From Dastarcus helophoroides (taxonomy: Eukaryota > Arthropoda > Insecta > Coleoptera > Bothrideridae), in the NCBI GenBank assembly GCA_028583605.1, contig CM053332.1:14310442-14374441 (forward strand): a stretch of 64,000 nt of DNA. The letters run 5' to 3'. Shown in pieces: positions 10,149 to 21,260 of this stretch; within the stretch, counting starts at the first letter, position 1, and every line of letters starts with the position of its first letter. Below the pieces are notes generated by a model. The model saw only the letters and a program-made list of their open reading frames with translations, was not told where the DNA came from and did no database searches. Both the position numbers and the translations under genes were made by a program.

Positions 10149-10779
10149 CTTATCTAGTTTATTATGGATGAAACCATTTTGTAACAAATTTGTTGACCTA
10201 CAATGTTTCTGAGTTGAAAAAAATAGAAACTGTTATTCCTCTTTTTAAGGTTTCCTAAATAACTTTTACTATTTCAGTCACTATAAAAGTGTAACATAGC
10301 TAGACGATCACGAGAATTTAATGAGGGTTTTGCTAATGAAAATAGAAGTCACGAAAGGGCATTGGATTTCGTTTACTTGGTCACTCACATTAATCACTCC
10401 ATGCATTATGCAAACTGGAAAGCCTCCTTTCTAATAATACACTCCTGCTATACACGATAATATTGCACGCTAATAACTACATAATATGTTGCAGTTATGT
10501 GATAATAATGTAGTTATTATAATCTTGTATGTGAACTGATTCATTAGAATGACTTGAATGACTAATTTATTTTCAGATTTTCATTTTACTCTCATTTTAC
10601 AAAGTTTTGACTGTAACAGAAGTAATTGGGTTAATTTAACAATTAAATGCAAATAATAAAGTTATTTAAAAATTATGTTTAAACATGATACAATTTAGGT
10701 TAATAATTAATACGAAGTGTCTAAACTCATTAAATTAGAAATAATTTAATCATAATTTCTAAAGTGAAACAAACTGAAA
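10149..10779. other. AT-rich unassigned sequence
   Basis: Not simple-repeat-like, but no coding region, RNA or mobile-element end could be supported. Confidence 0.35.
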
Positions 10780-11050
10780 GTGAATTTAGTAGTGGATAGA
10801 GTCGATGGCCTACGAACGGACGACGACCCACTCAGACAAGCCGAAATGTTTGTGCCCTTTTGGATGTCTACCCAATCTAGTCGTTTAACCACCGCCGCCT
10901 ATCGGAGACTGGAGCAAGGAAGGGGGCTGAGAGCGCAACATCGGCGGTGGCGGTGGGCATTACCTGACAGACACCGCCATCCCCTTCAATTTCCAATTGT
11001 CTGGTATTCCTAGGGCTTGTTTGTTTGAGCCCCATTCCCGAGTCTGACTC
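10780..11050. other. GC-rich block, possible exon or regulatory DNA
   Basis: A ~270-bp island of high GC in AT-rich surroundings. Frames are open on both strands: plus 10780-11013, and on the minus strand a frame with MSQTREWGSNKQALGIPDNW. On the minus strand a CAG|GTAATG donor-like site follows that frame (about 10965). Neither frame matches a family I know, and no clear acceptor is visible. It may be a host exon, a control element or an old insertion. Confidence 0.3.
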
Positions 11051-11240
11051 ATCCACATCAGCGACACATCATCTTGGCAAACAAATAATTGAGGCTTAGC
11101 GTGTTTTACATTTTGTTTCTGTGTTGTAACTTCTTCATTTATTTAATAAAAAATATTGCATTTAATGAAGATTTTCCGAATTAATTAGTGGGAGACATGG
11201 AAATGCTCCGACCATAAATTTTGACAAAAATTAATGGAAT

Positions 11241-11430
11241 AACGAGTTTGGGGACCAAATATCGATTTCTCTCTTATTAGGTCTTGTTAGCTTGACATGG
11301 CCAACTCGAATACTGGGAAATGTTCCAGCAAGTGCACCCTCACGAATTAATGAACTTCGTCCACGTTATTGCTAAGTAAAGCGCCATCTATCGGCATGTG
11401 GAAGAAACTGTGGAGTAGCTGCAACATTAT
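11241..11430 (+). mobile_element. Foldback-like element fragment
   Basis: Contains diverged versions of the family words: GAGTTTGGGGACCAAATATC, TAGGTCTTGTTAGCTTGACA, CCAACTCGAATACTGG and GAAACTGTGGA.TAGCTGCAAC. The terminal parts are missing and the fragment runs straight into the RTE piece. Confidence 0.55.
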
Positions 11431-11660
11431 TAGAGGTATAAACATCAACGGATCCTATTTGAATCATCTCCGATTCGTGGACGACATCGTTCTGATAAGT
11501 AATAATATACAGGAACTAAGGGACATGTTAAAAGCTCTCACTGATGCTTCTAAAAATGTAGGTTTAAAAATGAATATCTCAAAGACCAAAATGACAAGCA
11601 ACGCTGAAGAAGACATACACAGAGACAACAGGAAATTAGACAGAATAGAGGACCAATCCG
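11429..11660 (+). pseudogene. RTE-type reverse transcriptase fragment
   Basis: The frame contains GININGSYLNHLRFVDDIVLI followed by SNNIQELRDMLKAL and KNVGLKMNISKTKM. This is the palm-domain core of RTE-clade LINE reverse transcriptases, where the usual active-site word is FADD; here it is FVDD (Ala to Val). Only about 75 residues remain. A foldback fragment lies upstream, and the last 22 bp of a Penelope-type terminus replace the downstream part. The RTE remnant at 51880-52345 could derive from the same family but does not overlap it. Confidence 0.72.
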
Positions 11661-11936
11661 TTCCACCAAAATTCCATCATTTTTTCATTAAACCTAGAAT
11701 GTTATCTAGAAAATTTGAGTTTTTTCCATAAATTTATTTTTTTTTCTTTTTTTTTTGAAATTTTGAATTGTTTTGGACAATTTTTGAATTAGAAGTCGAT
11801 TTTTCAATATTCAAGTTCAAATTTGAAAAGGACATGTATTAAAATAATTTAATACCGAATTTTTTTTGAAATTTTTTCAATTTGGCTCTGAAATGTGAAT
11901 TATTAGTAAAGAATTCGAAGAGCGAATTCAGAAAAT
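11650..11936 (+). repeat. Left arm of a large inverted duplication
   Basis: Begins with the end of a Penelope-type terminus (ACCAATCCGTTCCACCAAAA) and continues with ATTAAACCTAGAATGTTATC, TTGTTTTGGACAATTTTTGA, TTCAATATTCAAGTTCAAAT and GAATTCGAAGAGCGAATTCA. The same words recur in reverse order and complement at 14725-15003, with identity of roughly 90 % by eye. Confidence 0.85.
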
Positions 11937-14724
11937 CAAAATTTCAAGTACGTAAATAAAAACAAATTTAAAATTTAATTTCGAGGAGGAGGTAGAAATT
12001 TCAGGATGAACTCGAGGTTTATTGATTTTTCTTGGCACTTTTTTAAAATTCTTGAGCTTCAAATTTGTGATATTTTTCTTTATACAATTTCAATTCTAAA
12101 GCCAAATTTCAAGAAAAAAAGTCAAAATTTCCTGATTACAGCTGAAATTTGCTAACTCAAATTTAAATTGAATTTTGAAATTTAATATTTTTAGAAATTT
12201 GAAATTTGGACTTAATGATCTCATAGGTTCAAGTTGAAATTTGATTTTGAATTTCTTAAAGGATACTTTCTGCATCTTCTTGGAGAAGTAGTGTTATTTT
12301 CATTCATGTTTTATTAGCTCTTTTTTCGTCAGTTACTCCTTCCACAATTCCAGATTTTCGGTAACCTTTCGTTAAGTATTGGCCATATCTTATAGATTGC
12401 CCAAAGCAGCGATTGTATTGGATTATCTTATAGTATAATTTTTTTATCAGATTTTATCTAAAAAGTTTAGATTTTAGAAATTAAACTTATATTTCGATCT
12501 TAATCGTCGTCACAAAATATCTGCTCTTTTTAATTTTCAATTTTTGCAGAATTTTTCTGCAAATTATGATTTAAACTTTAAAATTTCGGTTTTTTCTAAA
12601 ATTTTCGATCTTTTTCTCAAAATTCCGACTTCTAACTACAAAATGTTGGCTTCAAAAATGTAAATTATTTGAAACGAGTTTAAAAGGTTGGTTTTCAAGT
12701 CGAAAAATTAAGGGCTATAAAAATCCCAATTTTTAGGTAATTTTCAAAAGGTAACTTGAAGCTACAGTGCAGTGTCTCGATCTTTTATCAGCCCCTGTAA
12801 ATCAAAGTTGGAAAAAAAAAGAATTTGGCTCAAAAAAAATAAAGTTTGGCCTTTTTTTCAAAATTCCAACTTTTTTACAGAACAGAGATCCTTTTGAAAA
12901 TAACGTTTTTTTTTTTAGAAAATCCACTTATTTAAAAAAATTGAGATTAATACAAATTCTGCTCTTTTTTAAAAATTGCAACATTTAAAAATTTTTGCAT
13001 TTTTCAAAATTTCCACTTTTTTTTAATTTTCGAAATATCGACTTTTTAAAGATATTAACTTCTTCTTAATATATCGACTTTTATTAAAAATTCGTCCTTT
13101 TTTAAATATAAATTTCGACCTTTTCTCGAAATGTTAACTTTTTTGTAACTTCAATTAGTTAAAAAATTGTGCGTTTTCTGAAAGTTTCAGTTTTAAAAAT
13201 TTTTTATCATTTAAAAATATTGACTTTGTTGAAAATTGTAACTTGACTTCTTAAAATGTTTGACTTTTTTTGATCCTGTTTTGATTATTTCAATTTTTTT
13301 AGAGAAATTTTAATCCTTTTTCCAACAATTTAGATTTTGTTTAAATTTTACCTGTCTTGAAATTTTGAGCTTTTGAACATTTCTACTTATTTGAAACTTC
13401 AACTTTTTTCAAAATTACGAGTCAACAATTCTAACCTTTAATGAAAAATTCTATTTTTTTTTCGTTTTCTTTGAATATTTCAGCTTTTTTAAAAAGTTGA
13501 TATTACGTGATATCGTAATTTTTTGAACACTGCGATCTTTTTCGAAATTTCCACTTTTTATATAAAATTAAAATGTTTTTGAAAATTTAAATTCCCAAAA
13601 TTTTAATTTTTCTTTTGTAAATTTAACTTTTTTAAAAATTCAACTTTTAGAAAATTTTGATTTTCTTTTTAATTTTCAATTTTAATTTCTTTTGCAAAAT
13701 TCTACTTTTTTAAATTGCCATTCTTTTGATAATTTTGACCTTTCTTAACAGTTTTAATTCTTTAAAAATCTGCCTTTTTCCAAAACTTGGACTTTCTTAG
13801 AAAAATTCGTCTTTGATAAAATTTTCCTCTTTGGGAAACCTGGATTTTTTTTTAAATTTACATTTCGTGAAGATTTGAATTTAAAAATTTTCATTATTTT
13901 GACTGTTAAAAATCAACTCTCAGAACTTCAATTTATGGTAAGTTTTGTCTTTTTTTGCAAATTGTGATTTTTTCCGAAATTTCGACTATTTTAAAATTTC
14001 GACTCTTTTGAGATTTTGTTTTTAAATATTTTTAAAAATGTCAATTTTCTGGAAAATATCGAATTTTCTCATTTGAAAATTTTAATTTTTCTTAAAATGT
14101 TAATGTTTTCTTAATATTTTGAATTATTTTGAAAATTTGGACTTATTTGAAAATTTCAATTTTTATTAAAAATATTGTATTTTTCGAGGCTTTCTTTGTA
14201 AATTTGGACATTTTTGAAATAGTCCACTTATGAAAATGTTGATTCTACTGAGAATTATTAATATGTTTATTTAAATTTCATCTTGTTCGATGTATCTATT
14301 TATTTATTTAATTTTTGAAAATATCAACTTTTTTTTGAAAATCTCGTCTATTCCTCGAAAGGTTGCTTTTTTTATAAACTTTCACTTTTAAAAACTCTGC
14401 TTTTTTCAAAGCTTTCATTTGTAAAAGTTTCGTTTAATTTGAATATTATGACTCCTTTAAATTTTCAATTTTTTTCAAAATATTGATTCTTCCAGAATTT
14501 TAAACTCTTTTAGAAATATTTTTGACAATTTCGACTTTTTTTTCGAAACTATGCCTTCCATGAAGTTGTGAATTTTTGAAAATTTCGACTTTTTTCCAAA
14601 TTTCAACTTTATTTATTTATTTATTTGAGAAGTTCACTTTTTCTTAAAATTTGGACCTTTTTGAAGCACCCGATTTTTTTGGAAAATTAAAATGTTTTAA
14701 AATCGCGACTTATTTGAAATTTAA
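11937..14724. other. T-rich low-complexity spacer between inverted arms
   Basis: About 2.8 kb dominated on the plus strand by TTTT, AATTTT and short GACTTTTT-like words. No gene. The strand bias (T on plus) is opposite to that of the A-rich blocks at 15916-18996 and 22000-27500. Confidence 0.7.
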
Positions 14725-15003
14725 ATTTTCTGAATTCGCTCTTCGAATTCTTTGGTAATAATTGAGATTTCAGAGCCAAATTTCAAAAAAAATTCGGTAT
14801 TAAATTATTTTAATCCTTGCCCTTTTCAAATTTGAACTTGAATATTGAAAAATCGACTTTTAATTCAAAAATTGTCCAAAACAATTCACAATTAAAAAAA
14901 AATAGAAAAAAAAAGTAAATTTCTGGAAAAAACTCAAATTTTCTAGATAACGTTCTAGGTTTAATGAAAAAAATGGTGGCATTTTGCTGGAACCGACTGG
15001 TCC
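14725..15003 (-). repeat. Right arm of a large inverted duplication
   Basis: Reverse complement of 11650-11936, ending in AACCGACTGGTCCTTGG, the Penelope-type terminus in minus orientation. Duplicated flanking DNA, not only the terminus, is shared, so this arose by inverted duplication of a segment and not by two independent insertions. Confidence 0.85.
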
Positions 15004-15175
15004 TTGGTTATCTTCAAAAATTGAAATACAAATCTTGTCCTCTGATACCAATAAAGATTTAAAAAAATATATATCCCTCTGAAGATGATAGCTTGGCTGT
15101 CGACACGCGTTAAAGCAACCTTTGTTGTGTTTCTTAATCTTTTTTAATCAGGGGATAAGATTTGTATTTCAATTT
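14990..15175. mobile_element. Penelope-type terminal palindrome
   Basis: A minus-oriented end (14990-15060) is followed by a plus-oriented one (15071-15175) carrying CTCTGAAGATGATAGCTTGG, CGCGTTAAAGCAACC and GGGGATAAGATTTGTATTTC. The ribozyme-like core has GACA in place of GAAA, which should inactivate it. Confidence 0.7.
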
Positions 15176-15431
15176 ATGTTGGAACTAAGAAAATATTTTA
15201 TCAAAATTTTGTGTTTTCAAATCGAAATTATTATAATTAGAGAACGAGAACTTTCGAGAAATAATTTCGAAGTTTCCTTATAAGGTAATCCTATAGATTT
15301 CTAGTTTCTATTCAAATTTTCGAAATTGAACTCGAAATTTCGAAAAAAATCATCGAAATTTCAATTTAAGTAAAACCATTTTTTTCGACTTTTTCTTTTT
15401 AAAAATCGTTTTGCTTAACCATGAAACTTCG

Positions 15432-15908
15432 AATGCAAATATAATGCAACCTGGACTACAGTTATGCAACCATCTAGGCATGTATAGTAATTTATAGGTA
15501 GCTGAACTACCAACAGCTGAAACACAAACATCTAGCGAAGCGCTTGCTCTCTAGGAAGGTCCCATAACATAAGGATTCTAATGCACAGACCAATAGGCTT
15601 GAACATTCGAAGTTTGGAAACCAAAGACCGGTTTCGAATTTGTTAGATCTCATCAGTTTGGCATACTATTTACATACCACACTTGTTGGCATTGGCCATA
15701 GTTTCTTTAAGGAGCAATAGGTGGCAGTAGTATTAAGAGTTACACAGGCGACGTCTCTTGATTCTATAGTACTTACTTGTTGGAACATTTGTTGACTTTC
15801 GAGTTGGATATACCAAACTGACGAGATCTAACAAGATAAAAACCGATCTTTGGTTCCCAAACTTCGAATCTAATAAATGTTCAAGCCTATTATTGGTCGT
15901 AGGGATGC
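15432..15908. mobile_element. Foldback-like element, copy 3
   Basis: The left half carries ATGCAACCTGGACTACAG, GTAGCTGAACTACCAACAGC, TAGCGAAGCGCTTGCTCTC and GACCAATAGGCTTGAACATT. After about 15690 the inverted arm follows, with CTATAGTACTTACTTGTTGG, GTTGGATATACCAAACTGAC and AATAAATGTTCAAGCCTATT. AACTTCG flanks both sides (15425-15431 and 15909-15915). No coding capacity. Confidence 0.75.
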
Positions 15909-15915
15909 AACTTCG

Positions 15916-17321
15916 TTCAAAAAATCGATGTCTCAAACATCGGTGTTCGGTAACGATACATCGATGTTTTTCCGATATTTTTTAAATATTTAATTGTGAG
16001 TTGAAAAAGTCAAAATTAGGAAGGTGTAGAAAGGAGAGTAATTAAAAAAAATTTTTTTATAAATTCCAAGATTGAAGTTAACCCTCTAATCTTGATATTT
16101 CAACTTTTTCTCGAAAATTCGACTTTCTTTTCGAAATTTCGCCTGTACGCTATTTCGAAATTTCGATTTTTTTTCTAGCAATTTCAAGATTTAAATCAAA
16201 ATTTTGACTTTAATTTCGAACTTTCGACTATAAGTAAACACGTAAATTAAGTTAGGCATACAATGTTGACAGTTGGCAGTAGGAATGTGTTCAGTTATTT
16301 CAATTTGCAAAATTTCTACTTTTTTCCCGAAATTTCCAAATTAAAGTCGAAATTCGAAATTAAAGTTGAAATTTCGAGAAAAAATAAATTTTGGTTTGGT
16401 ACAAAATTTTGGAATTTTGAAAAATAAACGAATTTTAAAAATGTCAAGGACTTTGAAACAAAGCCAAGATTTTGAACAAAAATTTTGAGGAACTCTGAAA
16501 AAGATTTGAATTTTGAAAAAATGTTGAAATTGTCGTAAAACAATAAAATTTTCAATAAACATCTGGTTTTTGAAAAAAAGTTGCAATAAAACCCTTTTTA
16601 AAAAAGTCAGACAAAATTTTGTAAAAATGCTAAACTTTATAAAAGTTGAAATTTAAAAAAATCGAATCGAATTTCGAGAATTTTTTGTCACACTAATTTA
16701 AAAAAAATTCAAAAGAATTTTTTTTGTAAAAGTCTACATTTTAATAGATTCATTTTGAATCGAAATTTTAATAGTGAAAATTTAGAAAAATATAAACATT
16801 TTCATAAAAAGTCAAAATTTCCAATAAAAAATTTCCGAAAATGTGGAAATTTTGAAAGAATAGTAATAAATTTCAAAACAAAATTTTGAAAGAATTTTGA
16901 AAAAACCTTTGTTGACCAAAGTATCTTCTTCAATTAAAAAAAGTACTTTAAAGAGTTGAAGCTAGAAATGTTGATCTTTTTTCGAGTTTCACTTCGAAAT
17001 TTTAATCAAAAAAAGATGCAATTTTAAAATTTCGACTTAATTTTACAATTTCCACATAAAATTTTCAGTTTTCGGGCAAAAAGTCGAAGTTTAAACTTAT
17101 AATTTTCAGTTTTTTTTAAGTTGAAGTTTTAAATCCGAATTTAAAAAAAAATAGTCATAATTTCTAAACAAAGTAAATTTCGCTTGAGGTCAAAATTAAA
17201 AAGAAATGTAAAAAGGATTGCAAGTTTAAATCGCAATTTAAAAAAAATATGTAAAGAAAAAATGCTAATTTAAATTATGCATTTTAAGAAAAAGTCAAGA
17301 GTTAGAAGAAAGATTAAAAAA
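15916..17321. other. A-rich low-complexity sequence
   Basis: Plus strand dominated by AAATTTCGA, AAAATTTTGAA and AAAAGT words. Minus-strand frames at 16316-16586 are Phe/Lys/Asn-rich composition artefacts. No gene seen. Confidence 0.65.
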
Positions 17322-17469
17322 CAACAAACGTTGCGCTAACGCTCGAAACGCGTTGGCTGTCGAAACCAGCCAAGCTGTCATCTTAAGAGAGATACTTTTT
17401 TGGTTTCAGGGGACAAGTTCTGTATTTCAATTTTTGAAGATAACCAAGGACCAGTCCGTTCCACCAAAA
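17322..17469. mobile_element. Penelope-type terminus, rearranged
   Basis: Minus-oriented ribozyme side (CGCTAACGCTCGAAACGCG...AGCCAAGCTGTCATCTTAAG), then a plus-oriented distal part (TTTCAGGGGACAAGTTCTG, AACCAAGGACCAGTCCGTTC, CACCAAAAG). The core word is changed to CTTAAGA, so the ribozyme fold is lost. Confidence 0.65.
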
Positions 17470-18996
17470 GAGTTAGAAAAAACTAAATCTTTCTCAAGAA
17501 CTTTTTCCAAAATTTAACTCTTTAGAAATTTTGAAGTTTTGAGAAAAATATTTAAAAAAAAATGTCAAAAATGCAGGCGTACGTTTAATATTTCTAAAAT
17601 AAATACAAATTTCGATTTTTTTTCAAAATTTTAACTTCTCTTCTAAAAATCCAGTTATACATTTGGTTTTTCAAAAAAGGTTGCAATAAAACTTTTTCTT
17701 TAAAGTTAGACAAAATTTTGTAAAAACTTTCTAAAAGTTGGAATTTAAAAAAAAACGAATCGAATTTTGAAAATTTTTGAAATCTGATATAAAAAAAAAT
17801 TCAAATAAATTCAAAAATTGTTAAAAAAACGAGATTTTCAAAAAAAAATTTTTGTAAGTCTACATTTTAACAGATCAATTTTTAATCAAAATTTTAATAG
17901 CCAAAATTTCAAAAGTTATAGACATTTTCAAGAAAAGTTAAAATTTCCAAAAGATTTCTGAAAATGTGGAAATTTTGAAAGAATAGTAAACAATTTCAAA
18001 ACAAAATTTTGAAAGAATTTTTAAAGAACCAATTTTCAAAGTCATTTGAGGATAAATCCTTATTTTGATCAAAGTAAAGATTTTTAAAAAGGGTGGAAAT
18101 TTTGAAAAAAAAAACAATATTTCAAAAGGACAAAATTTTTAAATCCTGTAGAAAATTGAAAAATATGGAAATGTTCAAAAAAATCAAAATTTAAAAAAAA
18201 GCCAAAATTTTCAAAACAATTGGAAAATTTCAAAAGATGCTGAAATTTTGAAGAAAAACTTAGATTTTTTAGTAAAAAACAAAATTTTCTAAAAAGGCAA
18301 ACTTGTAAAAACTTTCTAAAGGTTGGAATTTAAAAAAAAGCGAACCGAATTTTGAAAAACGAAATTTTCAAAAAAGCCAAACTTTTTTAAAAGTCGTTTT
18401 AATTTAATTTAAAAAAATATAATTCTAAAAAAGTAAAGGATTTAACAAAAATTCGAAATTTTGAGATACAGCTAAAAATTTCAAAAATAGCTGTGATTTT
18501 AAAAAATGTGATTTGAAAAAATCTGAATTTTTAGAAAAGTTGAAATTTCAAAAATAAAGTCAGAATTAAAAAAATAATCGACAATTAAGGAACATCGAAT
18601 TTTTCAACAAAAATCCGTAATTTTGAAAATTAGAAATTTTTGATTTTTAAAAATAAAGAGATTTCAAAAATGTCGAAATTTTTCAAAAAGCTATAAGCAA
18701 CATTTTCAAGAAATTAAGAATCGAATTTTCGAAAAATTTTGAAATTTTCATAAAAAATTAAAATTTTCAAAAAAATTTCAGTTTTTCATTAAAATTTTCA
18801 AAAAAATTTCAGTTTTTCAAAAACAAAATCGAAATTCTAAAAAAAATTGAACTGTTTAAAGAAGTCAGACTAGATTTTCGAATTATGTAAATTTTTAGAT
18901 TTTTTCTTAAAATATCGATTTTTTCTCAAATTTTTTAACTTTATTAACGAAATTCGGCTTTTAACCTTAAAATTCCGAGAAAAACTAAAGTGTACA
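17470..18996. other. A-rich low-complexity sequence
   Basis: Degenerate AAAATTTTGAAA-type words throughout. Parts resemble 16560-16930 (for example GTTGCAATAAAAC and GAAAATGTGGAAATTTTGAA), so a local duplication is likely. No gene seen. Confidence 0.6.
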
Positions 18997-19220
18997 GAAA
19001 ATTGAAATACAAATTTTGTCCCCTGAAACCAAGAAAGATTAAAAAATACAACAGAGGTTGCTCTAACGCGTTTCGATAGCCAATCTATCATCTTCAGAGA
19101 GAGCTTGGCTAACGCGTTAGAGCAACCTCTGTTGTGTTTTCAAATTTTTGTTGGTTTCAGGGGCAAGATTTGTATTTCAATTTTTGAAGATAACCAAGGA
19201 CCAGTCCGTTCCTCCAAAAT
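18997..19220. mobile_element. Penelope-type terminal palindrome
   Basis: Two inverted copies of the terminus meet near 19100. The left copy is minus-oriented (CCCTGAAACCAAGAAAGATT, GGTTGCTCTAACGCG, TCATCTTCAGAGAG). The right copy is plus-oriented (TTGGCTAACGCGTTAGAGC, GGTTTCAGGGGCAAGATTTG, AACCAAGGACCAGTCCGTTC). Inverted terminal arrangements are known for Penelope-like elements. The left copy keeps a ribozyme-like fold. Confidence 0.75.
19061..19101 (-). ncRNA. Hammerhead-like ribozyme motif
   Basis: Minus strand: stem I CTCT pairs with AGAG. The core is CTGAAGA (C3 to A9 of the hammerhead core CUGANGA). A single U follows, then stem II GATAGA/GCTATC (one mismatch), then GAAA, then C-GC-G and the triplet GTT before AGAG. 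Stem III is reduced to about two pairs, as in the dimer-acting hammerhead variants associated with Penelope-like elements. The extra nucleotide before stem II is atypical of the canonical core. Fold drawn by eye. Confidence 0.55.
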
Positions 19221-20050
19221 AGTATCAATTTCTAAAGCTAAACTAATTCGAAGCACACAATGTTTTTTGACATTTCGAATTTAATAATTTGACTACACAA
19301 TATTTCCTCGAGATTTCTAAAATTATGGAGGACAATTCGAAATTAAAATTGAAGTTATTTTGATGGTAAAGTCAAAATTTCTAAAAAAATTATCATTTCG
19401 AGTTATGATTAGTATCCTCTAATTTCCAATCTAAAGAGAAATATTCGAAAGGAAAGCCGAAGCTTCGAGAAAAAACTTCAACAATCTCAATGCAGGATTT
19501 TTTTTCAGACGCGCTCATATTTTTCAAAAGCTTCAATTAGACTAGAAATTTTTAATTTCAAATGGAAATTTTAACTTTGGAAAATTTCTCGTTAAATTTG
19601 AAATATCCTGAAAACAACTGAAATTTAAAAAATAAAAAAAAACATTTTCGGATAAGAATTTGAGATGCTAATCAATTTGTTTTTCAAATTTTTTATTGTA
19701 ATGTCATTTTTGCTAAAGTTAAAATTCACCACGATGAAAATGAAAAAAACGTCTAAATTTCAGCAAAAAATATTTAATCGAAATTTTGAAAAGTAAAAAT
19801 TAATGTCTAAAACAACCTTGAAATATAAAAAGTTCCAAAAAGGTCGTGCTCCATGTCAAATGCTCAGTTTAAATTCGAGATACGTAAATTAGAGTCGAAC
19901 AAAATTTCGACATTTTTAGATAGCAACTTCATTTTCTAAAAAAGATTTGTTAAACTTTTGAGTCGGAAGATAAATTTTCGAAATTAAGAAACTTTGAAAA
20001 TATTCATGTTGTAGCAGACAGCGGATACCGAGAGGTACGTTATGTGAAAT
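19221..20050. other. A/T-rich low-complexity sequence
   Basis: AAATTTCGA-type words and A runs; no coding region, RNA or element end seen. Confidence 0.6.
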
Positions 20051-20071
20051 GAATGAATAGAGTTGAGAGTA

Positions 20072-20152
20072 GTGGTGGCGATGGCTCCGCGGTTAGAGGA
20101 GCCTGGCCTGCAGCGTGACGGTCCTAAGATCGACTCCCAGTCGTTGATCACA
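20072..20152 (+). other. tRNA-like segment, possible SINE head
   Basis: The hairpin GGCTCC-gcggttaga-GGAGCC (20083-20103) looks like a tRNA D-arm with an A-box-like TGGCTCCGCGGTTAGAG. About 25 bp downstream, AAGATCGACTCCC (20126-20138) resembles the B box, within a CGACT-ccc-AGTCG hairpin. A convincing acceptor stem and anticodon arm are missing, so I do not call a functional tRNA. A tRNA-derived SINE is a plausible reading. Confidence 0.4.
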
Positions 20153-20551
20153 TATTTTTAACTCTGCTATAATGTCAAAGTTGAAATCGATATTTCTAAA
20201 AGTAAATCTAAACGACAAGGTGAACGTTTCAAGGTGGAAGTGGAAATTTCGAGATAATGAGACGATTTGAGGCCAAAGTGGAAATTGAGAGTTAAAAAAC
20301 TCGAGCTTAAAACCGGAGAGTAAAGGTGGATTCACATCGACAAAAATTTGTGTTATGCTTTGTATTTGGTAGTAAAAAAAATATTTTTTACTCAAGGTTA
20401 ACCATTTTGTTGCGTAGTTAAGGTATAATAAAAATTAAGTAGTTAAGGTATAATAAACATTTCTGTGATACCTTGCATTTGAGACAAATTGTTAGGATAT
20501 GTAGACGGTTTTAGCAAAATTTTTGAAGAGTTTAGGAAACATACAGACAAA

Positions 20552-20673
20552 AATTAAAATACAAATCTTGTCCCATGAAACCAAGAAAGATTAAAAATTT
20601 TTCTTGATTTCAGGGGACAAGATTAGCATTTCAATTTTTGAACATAACCAAGCACCAGTCCGTTCCACCAACA
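20552..20673. mobile_element. Penelope-type terminal palindrome without ribozyme part
   Basis: AATACAAATCTTGTCCCATG, AAACCAAGAAAGATTAAAAA, then the inverted TTTCAGGGGACAAGATT and CCAGTCCGTTCCACCAA. The two distal ends meet directly, and the CTGAAGA...GAAA segment is deleted. Confidence 0.65.
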
Positions 20674-21018
20674 ACAAAAAAAGTACAGACGAATTAGGCC
20701 AGAATAACTCCTTACTCCACAAAATAATTAACCTTGCGTGAAAAATGTTTTTTTTTAATTTCAAAATACAACGCACAACACATTTCTATTCGTGTTGATC
20801 CATCTTTTTTTGAGAAAAGTATACAGCTCTGGGGAAGATGCATAATGTATGTATATATTCAGCTTTTGGTTTGTTTACAGTTAAGAATCTAGCCTAAAAC
20901 AATTGCCTTAAGAGTTGTGCAATGCGGCATTCATAAATTGCAGACAGTTTTAATAAAAATGGCGTATGAGACGTTGTAAGGCATAGACAAGATAGGGAAT
21001 CGGAGGAGGAAAGGCGGT

Positions 21019-21260
21019 TGACATATAAGCGGTCTCGAAGCCGAACAGGGAGGGCAAAGAGCGTCGCTAGTACGGTTGGCCATTCACCCGAACACTCGGC
21101 CAAGGACGCTTTCTCCCTCTTCCCTTCGCCCAAGTTCACTTTCCCGGTAACTCCTGCACCGCGTCCCGACGCCAGCGAGAGTTACCTAGGACGAGCCGGG
21201 ACGATGCACGCTGTCTGGCTCAAATATTTGCTTTGGTCCGCCTCTTTATTATCTGTCTAA
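21019..21260 (+). other. GC-rich block with TATA-like box and signal-peptide-like ORF
   Basis: ACATATAAGCGG at about 21018-21029 is a TATA-like box. GC-rich sequence follows to an ATG at 21204 in a fair context (GGGACGATG). This opens an 18-residue frame, MHAVWLKYLLWSASLLSV, which ends in TAA at 21258-21260. It has the basic residue and Leu/Ala/Ser core of a secretory signal peptide. A longer frame in the same phase begins at 21018. No GTRAGT donor is seen near the end, so continuation by splicing is unproven. It could be a first exon, a short peptide gene or chance. Confidence 0.3.

Noticed and set aside
11369..11731. Single 120-codon gene
   Set aside because: The frame joins a foldback fragment, an RTE palm fragment and Penelope terminus sequence; only the middle is a real coding remnant.
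16316..16586. Overlapping Phe/Asn/Lys-rich ORFs
   Set aside because: Composition artefacts of A/T low-complexity DNA; the same kind of ORF appears in every such block on the minus strand.
20072..20152. Functional tRNA gene
   Set aside because: No convincing acceptor stem or anticodon arm; box A and B are only approximate.
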